From Chloroflexota bacterium (GTDB lineage Bacteria; Chloroflexota; Dehalococcoidia; JACQGW01): 7,355 bases of DNA. The DNA lies in NCBI GenBank assembly GCA_016199325.1, contig JACQGW010000070.1:1-7355 (forward strand), given 5' to 3'. The notes beneath the pieces are model-generated. The model was given only the letters and a program-made list of their open reading frames with translations. It had not been told where the DNA came from and searched no databases. The translations under genes and the position numbers were made by a program. Of the stretch, positions 1-5,459 are shown one piece after another; position 1 is the stretch's first letter; the number at the start of each line of letters is the position of its first letter.

Positions 1-4
1 GCGC

Positions 5-80
5 TCGGTAACATTCACAGTTGAGTGAACTGTCTGCCCCAGCCCCCCTTCGGTAACAATATCATTTGAGTTGACACGTC
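5..80. repeat. Two imperfect direct repeats with 45-bp period
   Basis: TCGGTAACA occurs at 5-13 and 50-58, and TTGAG at 21-25 and 66-70, so both landmarks are exactly 45 bp apart. The bases between them are partly conserved (TTGAGTGAAC against TTGAGTTGAC). The array may continue upstream of the window, which cannot be seen. No function is assigned. Confidence 0.5.
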
Positions 81-96
81 CCCGGAGATAACGAAC

Positions 97-120
97 CGCC
101 AAGACGCCAAGATCGCCAAG
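97..120. repeat. Triple CGCCAAG short tandem motif
   Basis: CGCCAAG occurs at 97-103, 105-111 and 114-120, separated by 1 and 2 bases. Short degenerate arrays of this kind are common intergenic sequence in many GC-rich bacterial genomes. Nothing suggests it is coding here. Confidence 0.55.
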
Positions 121-189
121 GAAGCCGCTGCGGACGTCGGTTGGTCGTTTGGTCAATCCCTGTCCAGACCGCTCTGGAGGTTACAGCGA

Positions 190-214
190 TCTAATATCGA
201 AGATAAGTCTAATA
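190..214. promoter_or_regulatory. Possible operator: spaced TCTAATA direct repeat
   Basis: TCTAATA occurs at 190-196 and 208-214, with starts 18 bp apart, in an AT-rich patch ending 7 bp before the -35 element of the iron operon promoter. The position suits an activator or iron-responsive regulator. It does not match a Fur or DtxR/IdeR consensus well, so the regulator is unknown and this is a weak call. Confidence 0.25.
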
Positions 215-221
215 GAACACC

Positions 222-250
222 TTGACAAGACGGCCATAATACGCTACGTT
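222..250 (+). promoter_or_regulatory. Candidate sigma-70-type promoter for the iron operon
   Basis: A perfect -35 hexamer TTGACA at 222-227 is followed after 17 bp by TACGTT at 245-250, which keeps the T, A and final T of the -10 consensus. Transcription would start near 257 and leave a leader of about 64 nt before the GTG start at 321. The location, just ahead of the first gene of a tight operon, supports the call; the weak -10 limits it. Confidence 0.5.
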
Positions 251-306
251 AGCCCCGTCTAAGCAACGAATCTGCCGAGTCCCCGCATGGAGGGACATTC
301 GCTCCT

Positions 307-312
307 GGAGGT
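307..312 (+). promoter_or_regulatory. Ribosome binding site fixing the GTG start of the FTR1 gene
   Basis: GGAGGT lies 8 nt before GTG at 321. It supports this start over downstream in-frame ATG codons, the first of which lies inside the conserved REGME motif and would remove the first iron-binding Arg/Glu pair. Confidence 0.7.
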
Positions 313-320
313 GCAACAAC

Positions 321-1589
321 GTGGAAGCGCTCGTCATCACCCTGCGTGAAGGGATGGAGGCCGCCCTGGTCGTCGGCCTCATTCTGGCCTACCTCAATCG
401 CACCGGCCGCACAGAGCTCAAGCGCTCCGTCTACGCCGGACTCTTGCTGGCCGTGCTGGCCAGCCTGGCCGGCGCTGCCGGCTTCAGCCTGATCGGGATC
501 GACCCCGAGAACGAGGTGTTCGAAGGCTCGCTCCAGCTCGTCGCGGCGGTCCTCGTCGCGACGCTCGTCATCTGGATGTGGCGGACCGCGCGCGGCGTGA
601 AGCAGCACGTCGAGAGCCGATTGGCGGCGCTGGCCGGCGGACGCCAGCGCTGGGGGCTCCTGGCCTTCACGTTCTTCATGGTCTTTCGGGAGGGCGTCGA
701 GACGGTGCTCTTTCTGGCGGCCCTCTCGCTCACGGCGGCCGATGGTCTGCTCCAGCTCATCGCCGGGATGACGGGGCTGGGCCTGGCCGCCCTCTTCGGC
801 TTCCTGATTATCAGGGGAAGCATCCACATCGATCTCCGCCGCTTCTTCGGCATCACCGGCCTCGTCCTGCTGGTTCTCGTCGTGCGGCTGCTGGCCGGCG
901 CCGTCCACGAGTTCTCCGAGGTCGGTCTCCTGCCGACATCGCCGGCCGAGCTCACCGTCGTCGGCTTCGTCGTCAAGGACTCGACCTCGATCGCCATCCT
1001 CATGGCGCTGATTCTCGTGCCGGCCCTCGCCATGCTGCCGGGGCTGCGGCGGTCGCGCGAGGAGGAGCTGGCGGTGCCGGGTGAGGGATCGGCCGATCGG
1101 CGCCTGCGGGTGGCCGCGCGGCGGCAGGCCCGCCGATGGCAGATGGCGGTCATGGGGTTGACGCTCGCCGTGGTCCTGCCCATGGGCTGGACGGTCTACG
1201 CCCGGGAGTTGGCAGGATACCGTCCCCAGCCGGTCGCGGCGCCGGTTCAGGGAGAGCTCGTGCGCATCGCGACGGACTCGCTGGAGCCCGGCCGGCTCCA
1301 CAAGTTCGTCCACCACGGACAGCAGAGTGACGTGCGATTCATGGTGATCAAGCGGGACGAAGGCGATTTCGCCGTGGCCCTGGACGCCTGCACCATCTGT
1401 CCGGCGGTCGGCTACCATCAGGAGGGCGACACGGTCCTGTGCGAGAACTGCAACGCGCCCATCAACGTGACGACCATCGGCATGGCGGGCGGCTGTAACC
1501 CCGTCCCGCTGGCCTATTCGTTGGAAGGCGGCGATCTGGTCGTGGCGCTGGGCGACCTGAACGCGGCCCAGCGCCACTTCGCCCGATAG
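321..1589 (+). CDS. FTR1-family iron permease fused to a C-terminal DUF2318 domain
   Basis: Membrane iron permease of 422 residues, probably importing iron in the way of the FTR1/FetM family. Residues 1 to about 242 form the permease with about seven hydrophobic segments and both hallmark motifs: REGME at 9-13 and REGVE at 123-127, plus the family's Glu-containing stretch at 65-68 leading into an aromatic-rich helix. A further helix (about 274-293) leads to a C-terminal domain (about 310-422) with DACTIC (C357, C360), CENC (C374, C377) and GGCNP (C392), the pattern of DUF2318, a probable metal- or Fe-S-binding domain facing outside. In Campylobacter-type P19 loci FTR1 and DUF2318 are, as I recall, separate proteins; here one chain carries both. 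GTG start chosen from the SD and from the FTR1 N-terminal pattern. First gene of an operon with an ABC transporter 14 bp downstream. FTR1 assignment is firm; the role of DUF2318 is inferred. Confidence 0.92.
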   Translation: MEALVITLREGMEAALVVGLILAYLNRTGRTELKRSVYAGLLLAVLASLAGAAGFSLIGIDPENEVFEGSLQLVAAVLVATLVIWMWRTARGVKQHVESRLAALAGGRQRWGLLAFTFFMVFREGVETVLFLAALSLTAADGLLQLIAGMTGLGLAALFGFLIIRGSIHIDLRRFFGITGLVLLVLVVRLLAGAVHEFSEVGLLPTSPAELTVVGFVVKDSTSIAILMALILVPALAMLPGLRRSREEELAVPGEGSADRRLRVAARRQARRWQMAVMGLTLAVVLPMGWTVYARELAGYRPQPVAAPVQGELVRIATDSLEPGRLHKFVHHGQQSDVRFMVIKRDEGDFAVALDACTICPAVGYHQEGDTVLCENCNAPINVTTIGMAGGCNPVPLAYSLEGGDLVVALGDLNAAQRHFAR

Positions 1590-1603
1590 GCGGGAGGGCT
1601 CCG

Positions 1604-2932
1604 ATGCTGATCCGCATTGTGGGCGACGCCCTGCGCCGCCGAACGCGGCGCGCCGCCGCTGCGCTACTGGCCCTGACCGTCGGCACCGCGCTGGCCACCG
1701 CCCTGCTCGGCATCTCCCTGGACATCACCACCCGGATGGCCGGCGAGCTGCGCTCCTATGGCGCCAACATCCTCGTCGTGCCCGAGTTTGCCGGCGTTGA
1801 GCTGGCGATGGGCGGCATCACCATCCGGCCGCCGGCCGCCCGCGGCGCCATCGACGAGACCCAGTTGCCAAAGCTCAAGACCATTTTCTGGCGACACAAC
1901 GTCGTCGGCTTCGCTCCGTTCCTGTCGGCGGTCGTCGAGGTCGCCGGCCAGCAGGTGGCGCTGACCGGCACCTGGTTCGACCGGCCGGTATCCCTGCCGG
2001 CAGGCGCCGCCGTGCGGACGAGCTTCGCCGGCAGTCAGCAGACGCGCGAGGCCGAGGTGTTCCGCACAGGGGTACGGAGCATCGCTCCCTGGTGGCAGGT
2101 GGAGGGCACCTGGGCCGAGGACCGGGACGACGGCGCCGCCATGGTTGGGCGAGCGGTGGCCCGGCAGGCGGGGCTGAAGGTCGGCGATGCGTTCGCCGTG
2201 TCCTACGCCGGGCGGGTGCAGACGCTGCGGGCGGTCGGCGTCGTCACCACCGGGGGCTACGAGGACGACCAGATCTTCGTCGGGCTGCCGATCGCCCAGC
2301 GCCTCCTCGGCCTCAGCCGCGGCGCCGACCGGGTCCTGGTCAGCGCGCTGGTCGAGCCGGACGACAGGCTGCGGCCCGACCTCCGCGGGCTGGACCCGGC
2401 GCGCATGACGCCCGAGCAGTACGCCACCTGGTACTGCTCGCCGATCATCGGCGCGGTGATCACTCAGGTCAAGGAGGCGCTGCCCGGCACCGAAGTCAAG
2501 CCGGTCCGCCAGATCGCCGAGGCTGAAGGCGCCTTTCTCAGCAAGGTCGCGCTCCTCATGGCGCTCCTCACGCTGGCGACGCTAGCCGCCTCGGCCCTGG
2601 CGATGATGACGACGATGACGGCCGGCGTGCTGGAGCGACGGACGGAGATCGGCCTCATGAAGGCCATCGGCGCCGACGGCGGGCAGATCGCCCTCATCTT
2701 CCTGGCCGAAGCCGGAGTGATCGGCCTGGCCGGCGGGTTGTTCGGCTACCTGGCGGGGCTGGGCCTGGCCGGGTTTGTGGGGCGGCAGGTCTTCGCCGCC
2801 GCCGTCGTCCCGCCGCTCGTCCTCCTCCCGCTCGCGCTCGTCCTGGCGCTCGGCGTGGCGCTGGCGGGCAGCGCGCTGCCAGTGCGCCAGGCGATGCGCC
2901 TGGACCCGGTCGGCCTGTTGCGCGGGAGGTAA
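1604..2932 (+). CDS. FtsX/MacB-type ABC transporter permease (first of two)
   Basis: Permease subunit of 442 residues. Topology is that of the MacB/FtsX family: one N-terminal helix (about 18-39), a large extracytoplasmic domain (about 40-310) and three C-terminal helices (about 313-337, 361-391, 399-424). The charged cytoplasmic loop ERRTEIGLMKAIGA at 344-357 is the typical FtsX-domain segment that contacts the ATPase. The N-terminal YGANI at 52-56 is shared with the next gene, and both have WWQVEGTW, so the two are paralogues forming a probable heterodimer. This one has an extra stretch (about 127-160) before WWQVEGTW and a single cysteine, C278. SD GGGAGG lies 7 nt before ATG. In FTR1 loci such permease pairs are thought to assist iron uptake; an export role like MacB cannot be excluded by sequence alone. 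Confidence 0.88.
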   Translation: MLIRIVGDALRRRTRRAAAALLALTVGTALATALLGISLDITTRMAGELRSYGANILVVPEFAGVELAMGGITIRPPAARGAIDETQLPKLKTIFWRHNVVGFAPFLSAVVEVAGQQVALTGTWFDRPVSLPAGAAVRTSFAGSQQTREAEVFRTGVRSIAPWWQVEGTWAEDRDDGAAMVGRAVARQAGLKVGDAFAVSYAGRVQTLRAVGVVTTGGYEDDQIFVGLPIAQRLLGLSRGADRVLVSALVEPDDRLRPDLRGLDPARMTPEQYATWYCSPIIGAVITQVKEALPGTEVKPVRQIAEAEGAFLSKVALLMALLTLATLAASALAMMTTMTAGVLERRTEIGLMKAIGADGGQIALIFLAEAGVIGLAGGLFGYLAGLGLAGFVGRQVFAAAVVPPLVLLPLALVLALGVALAGSALPVRQAMRLDPVGLLRGR

Positions 2933-2934
2933 CG

Positions 2935-4164
2935 ATGTTCTGGCGAGTGCTGATGGGATCGCTGCGCCATCGGCGGGCGCGGCTCGGCGTCGCGACGCTC
3001 GCGGTGCTGCTCGGCGCCGCCATGGTGTCGGCTCTGCTGAACCTCTCGTTCGACGTCGGCGGCCAGAGTGGCCGTGAACTGCGGGCCTACGGCGCCAACG
3101 TCCTGCTGCTGCCGCGTGGCGCAAGCCTGGGACCGGGCAGCCTCGGCCAGGACCAGGGGATTCCGGAGCGTGACCTGGCTGCCCTCGACGGCTTCCCTGA
3201 GGTCGTCGGCTACGCACCGTACCTGTACCTGACGACGGAGGTTCGAGGCCAGCCGGTGGTGGCCGCAGGGGTCGACTTCGACCGGCTCCGCGCCATCGGG
3301 GGCTGGTGGCAGGTCGAAGGCACCTGGCCAACTGCCACGAGTCGGCAGTCGGCAGTCGGCAGTCGGCAGTCTGAGGCGAGCCAGGCGCTGGTGGGCGCCG
3401 AGCTGGGTCAGCAGTCAGCAGTCGGCAGTCGGCAGTCCGAAGCGAGCCAGGCGCTGGTGGGCGCCGAGCTCGCGCGCGCGCTTGGCCTTGCGCCGGGCGA
3501 CCGGATCACGGTCGGACCGGCCGCGGGCCGACTGGAGCTCGTCGTCGCCGGTGTGGTCGAGGTGGGCGGCGCCGAGGACAGCCAGATCTTTCTTCCGCTA
3601 TCGGTCGCCCAGGACCTGAGCGGGAGACCCGGCCAGGTTGGCCTGGTTCAGGTCAGCGTCCTGAGCACCGGCCGACCGCTCACCCAGATAGCCACGGAGA
3701 TCGAGGGCCGCCTGCCGGGCGTGCAGGCGAGAACGCTGCGTCAGTTTGCCCAGGCCGAGGAGGCGGTGCTGACCCGGGTCAGGCTGCTCATGGCGCTGGC
3801 GGCGGCCGCCGTCCTGATCGTCGCGGCGCTCGCCGTCGCCAGCACGATGGTGACGGCCATGATGGAGCGGCGGGTCGAAATCGGCTTGATGAAAGCGCTC
3901 GGCGCGGCCGAGCGCCGGGTGGCAGCCATCTTCCTGGCAGAGGCGATGAGCGTCGGCGCCCTCGGCGGCATCGGGGGTTACGCGGTCGGTCTGGGCGCCG
4001 CCGCGCTCATCGGCCGGCAGGTCTTTGGCGCCGGCCTTCAGCCGAGCCCGCTGGGCCTGCCGGCGACGCTGGCGGTGGCCGTCGGCGTGGTGCTGGCGGC
4101 CAGCCTCTGGCCGATGCGCCGAGCGATGGCGACCGACCCGGCGGTGACGTTGCGGGGCGAATAG
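2935..4164 (+). CDS. FtsX/MacB-type ABC transporter permease (second of two), with in-frame repeat insertion
   Basis: Permease subunit of 409 residues, paralogous to the preceding gene: N-terminal helix (about 17-38), YGANV at 53-57, extracytoplasmic domain, WWQVEGTW at 124-131, then three C-terminal helices (about 284-308, 331-360, 373-396) and the FtsX loop MERRVEIGLMKALGA at 310-324. The start codon lies 2 bp after the stop of the first permease, and its SD (GGGAGGT) overlaps that stop, which suggests coupled translation. Residues about 136-180 are a low-complexity insertion in which a 19-residue segment appears twice, 22 residues apart (139-157 and 161-179). It lies directly after WWQVEGTW; the first permease has only about ten residues at this point. 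The frame is kept and the rest of the protein is intact, so it is likely functional. No cysteines are seen. Confidence 0.87.
   Translation: MFWRVLMGSLRHRRARLGVATLAVLLGAAMVSALLNLSFDVGGQSGRELRAYGANVLLLPRGASLGPGSLGQDQGIPERDLAALDGFPEVVGYAPYLYLTTEVRGQPVVAAGVDFDRLRAIGGWWQVEGTWPTATSRQSAVGSRQSEASQALVGAELGQQSAVGSRQSEASQALVGAELARALGLAPGDRITVGPAAGRLELVVAGVVEVGGAEDSQIFLPLSVAQDLSGRPGQVGLVQVSVLSTGRPLTQIATEIEGRLPGVQARTLRQFAQAEEAVLTRVRLLMALAAAAVLIVAALAVASTMVTAMMERRVEIGLMKALGAAERRVAAIFLAEAMSVGALGGIGGYAVGLGAAALIGRQVFGAGLQPSPLGLPATLAVAVGVVLAASLWPMRRAMATDPAVTLRGE
3341..3470 (+). repeat. In-frame 7-bp repeat tract plus 66-bp tandem duplication inside the second permease
   Basis: Four exact copies of GTCGGCA fill 3341-3368. 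A second set fills 3407-3434, two as GTCAGCA and two as GTCGGCA. Each set is followed by a near-identical stretch ending in GCGCCGAGCT (to 3404 and 3470), so the offset is 66 bp, or 22 codons. Because 7 is not a multiple of 3, the tract gives a 7-residue peptide period (S-R-Q-S-A-V-G). The two copies differ at only a few bases, indicating a fairly recent duplication. Confidence 0.9.
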
Positions 4165-4169
4165 AGGAG
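4164..4169 (+). promoter_or_regulatory. Ribosome binding site deciding the GTG start of the ATPase gene
   Basis: GAGGAG begins on the last base of the second permease's stop codon and lies 7 nt before GTG at 4177. A nearer ATG at 4172 is out of frame with the ATPase and too close to the SD, so GTG is preferred. Confidence 0.6.
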
Positions 4170-4176
4170 CAATGAC

Positions 4177-4878
4177 GTGAATGGCACTGTTGTCCGTGCT
4201 GAAGGACTGACAAAGCTCTACAACGGGCGCCTGCGCGCGCTCGACGGCGTCGACCTGACCGTCGCCCGGGGCGAGTGGCTGGCGGTGATGGGGCCTTCGG
4301 GCTCCGGCAAGACGACGCTCCTGAACCTCGTCGGCTGTCTGGACCGGCCATCGGCCGGCCGCCTGACCATCGCCGGCGCCGACGTCGCCGGTCTGAGCCC
4401 GGCCGAGCTGACCCGGTTCCGCCGCAGCCACGTGGGTCTGGTCTTCCAGCAGTTCCACCTCATCCCCTACCTGACGGCGCTGGAGAACGTCATGCTGGCG
4501 CAGTACTTCCACAGCATGGCGGACGAGGCCGAGGCGCGGGCCGCGCTGGACCGGGTGGGGCTGGCGGACCGGCTCCACCACCTGCCCGGCCAGCTCTCCG
4601 GCGGCGAGCAGCAGCGGGTTTGCATTGCCCGGGCGCTGATCAACCAGCCGAGCCTCATCCTGGCCGACGAGCCGACGGGCAATCTGGACAAGGCCAACGA
4701 AGAGCTGGTGATGAAGCTGCTGGCCGGTCTCCACCGCGCCGGCCACTCCCTGATCGTCGTCACCCACGACCCCGCGATTGGGGCGGTCGCCGACCGCGTG
4801 GTTTGTCTGGACCATGGGCGGGTGGTCGGAGAGCGCAGCGGGTTGGAGGCGCCCAGAGGAGAGCCTGTCGTCGTGTGA
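4177..4878 (+). CDS. ABC transporter ATP-binding protein, LolD/MacB type
   Basis: Cytoplasmic ATPase of 233 residues, the usual length for this family, energising the two upstream permeases. All motifs are present in order: Walker A GPSGSGKT at 39-46, Q-loop QQ at 91-92, signature LSGGEQQR at 140-147, Walker B LILADEPT at 160-167 with catalytic E165, D-loop NLD at 169-171 and the switch His in VTHD (H197). The first residues match the LolD/MacB/FtsE group (L-T-K-x-Y near 11-15, CLDRPSAG after Walker A). It is the last gene of the operon, 12 bp after the second permease. In the FTR1-P19 type loci an ATPase of this type sits with the paired permeases, which supports an iron-uptake role here. 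The family call is firm, but the transported substrate is inferred from neighbours only. Confidence 0.93.
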   Translation: MNGTVVRAEGLTKLYNGRLRALDGVDLTVARGEWLAVMGPSGSGKTTLLNLVGCLDRPSAGRLTIAGADVAGLSPAELTRFRRSHVGLVFQQFHLIPYLTALENVMLAQYFHSMADEAEARAALDRVGLADRLHHLPGQLSGGEQQRVCIARALINQPSLILADEPTGNLDKANEELVMKLLAGLHRAGHSLIVVTHDPAIGAVADRVVCLDHGRVVGERSGLEAPRGEPVVV

Positions 4879-4917
4879 GCGCGCCAAACGAAACCGCAGA
4901 GACGACGCAGACATCAG

Positions 4918-5086
4918 TGGTGCATCCGGCAAGTCCCTCGCCCTGAGCGGCCACGTGTCCGTCATGCTGAGCCGCAGCGAAGCATCTCCCCGGCTCGAAC
5001 CAGTAGCGGCCGGGAGATGCTTCGCTGCGGCCCAGCATGACGGTGGACGGACTTGCCAGTTTCCGATGGATGCGCCGGATGCACCA
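4918..5086. mobile_element. MITE-like palindromic element, complete copy
   Basis: The element is 169 bp and non-coding. Its ends are perfect 13-bp terminal inverted repeats, TGGTGCATCCGGC at 4918-4930 and GCCGGATGCACCA at 5074-5086. A further inverted pair, GGCAAGTCC (4928-4936) and GGACTTGCC (5048-5056), lies inside, though unequally spaced from the ends. The centre is a long stem, 4961-4993 with 5010-5041, around a 16-nt loop. A second copy starts at 7291. No target-site duplication is obvious. It could be a non-autonomous transposon relic or a large REP/BIME-type repeat; no transposase is seen. Confidence 0.7.
4961..5041 (+). terminator. Long hairpin core of the element, possible terminator of the iron operon
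   Basis: The left arm (4961-4993) pairs with the right arm (5010-5041) over about 32 bp with one mismatch and one bulged base, closing a 16-nt loop. It lies 82 bp after the ATPase stop and would form a very stable RNA hairpin. There is no T-tract, so it is not a classical intrinsic terminator. It could still limit read-through or protect the 3' end of the mRNA. Confidence 0.35.
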
Positions 5087-5199
5087 GTAAGACGAACAAG
5101 ACCACCGCTGCTCTGCCATCGGCCCCACGTTCTTTGCACTCTCTCAGACATAGCGACCAAACTGCAACCCTGCTGCGACTGAGCCGCGACCAGAACCCC

Positions 5200-5228
5200 T
5201 TCCCTGGCCCCTCGGCCGGACGTACAAT
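5200..5228 (+). promoter_or_regulatory. Candidate promoter for the small ORF and protease
   Basis: TACAAT at 5223-5228 matches the -10 consensus at five of six positions, which stands out in GC-rich DNA. A weak -35 (TTCCCT at 5200-5205) lies 17 bp upstream. Transcription would start near 5235 and leave a leader of about 46 nt before the ATG at 5281. Confidence 0.4.
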
Positions 5229-5268
5229 TCTAGTGTGAAGGTCCAACATGCGAGTGTATGTGTCTGAG

Positions 5269-5275
5269 AGGAGGT
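5269..5275 (+). promoter_or_regulatory. Strong Shine-Dalgarno site for the small ORF
   Basis: AGGAGGT lies 5 nt before ATG at 5281. It is a near-full anti-16S match and the main reason to believe the 46-codon ORF is translated. Confidence 0.6.
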
Positions 5276-5280
5276 CCCCG

Positions 5281-5421
5281 ATGTTGAAACTGGTGAAAAC
5301 GGCTCTCTACCGGGCGATGCTGGCAGCTCGCTGGTCGGATCGGCAGTGGGGTCGCGAGGCGGTCGTCTTCAGCTTCATGATGCTGCTCGTCGGTGCGCCA
5401 TCTGGTGGAACGTGGTTCTGA
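5281..5421 (+). CDS. Small protein of 46 residues, unknown function
   Basis: ATG at 5281 to TGA at 5419-5421. The product starts MLKLVKTALYRAMLAARWSD, a basic, amphipathic-looking stretch (K3, K6, R11, R17, R21, R25), followed by a hydrophobic segment (about 27-39, VVFSFMMLLVGA) and a short glycine-rich end, GGTWF. It could be a small membrane-associated peptide. Evidence for expression is the strong SD, the upstream candidate promoter and its place 38 bp before the protease gene on the same strand. It has no cysteine and no recognised domain. Alternatives are a leader peptide coupling translation to the protease, or a chance ORF in a long 5' leader. I do not recognise a family. Confidence 0.45.
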   Translation: MLKLVKTALYRAMLAARWSDRQWGREAVVFSFMMLLVGAPSGGTWF

Positions 5422-5444
5422 GGTCGTGGGAGTTTCGGAGGTCG

Positions 5445-5452
5445 AAAGGAGG
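5445..5452 (+). promoter_or_regulatory. Shine-Dalgarno site for the protease
   Basis: AAAGGAGG lies 7 nt before the ATG at 5460, a strong match that supports this start. Confidence 0.65.
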
Positions 5453-5459
5453 CCGATAG

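Larger units (their letters stand above)
1..320. other. Non-coding leader region upstream of the iron operon
   Basis: No + strand frame stays open here: all three frames meet stops within the first 30 bases. The only minus-strand reading is the tail of a shadow of the FTR1 gene. The region contains a 45-bp-period imperfect direct repeat, a small inverted repeat (ACAGTT, 5-nt loop, AACTGT at 17-33), three CGCCAAG motifs, an AT-rich patch at about 186-220 and a plausible promoter. A P19-type iron-binding protein gene, often next to FTR1 permeases, is not present here. Confidence 0.7.
4879..5280. other. Intergenic region between the iron operon and the protease locus
   Basis: No convincing gene lies here. 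Open frames in it have no SD and run through a palindromic element. Contents in order: a short CGCAGA direct repeat (4895-4900 and 4906-4911) right after the ATPase stop, the MITE-like element at 4918-5086, about 110 bp in which I see nothing, and a candidate promoter at 5200-5228 followed by the SD of the small ORF. Confidence 0.65.

Noticed and set aside
5..80. CRISPR repeat pair
   Set aside because: The repeated parts are only 9 and 5 bp with imperfect flanks, there are only two units and no cas gene is in the window.
71..93. Second TTGACA as a promoter -35
   Set aside because: At 16-18 bp spacing only GC-rich sequence (around AACCGC) is found, with no acceptable -10.
249..1577. Long minus-strand ORF of 442 codons opposite the FTR1 gene
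   Set aside because: It is a GC-driven shadow: its product is rich in Arg, Asp, Gln and Gly with no domain, while the + strand gene has clear FTR1 motifs, an SD and a promoter.
321..4878. LolCDE lipoprotein release or MacAB drug export system
   Set aside because: The ATPase and permease families fit, but there is no MacA-like partner gene and the operon opens with an FTR1-DUF2318 gene, which points to iron uptake. Export cannot be fully excluded.
4961..5041. tRNA or structured ncRNA gene
   Set aside because: The fold is a single long stem with one loop, there is no cloverleaf, and the sequence recurs at the window end as part of a repeat element.
3598..5160. Minus-strand ORF of 520 codons spanning the permease end, ATPase and palindromic element
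   Set aside because: It covers two well-supported + strand genes and a repeat element, has no SD that I can see and no recognisable domain.
5053..5238. Small ORF in the intergenic region after the element
   Set aside because: It starts inside the right arm of the palindromic element, lacks an SD, and shows no domain or codon pattern like the neighbouring genes.
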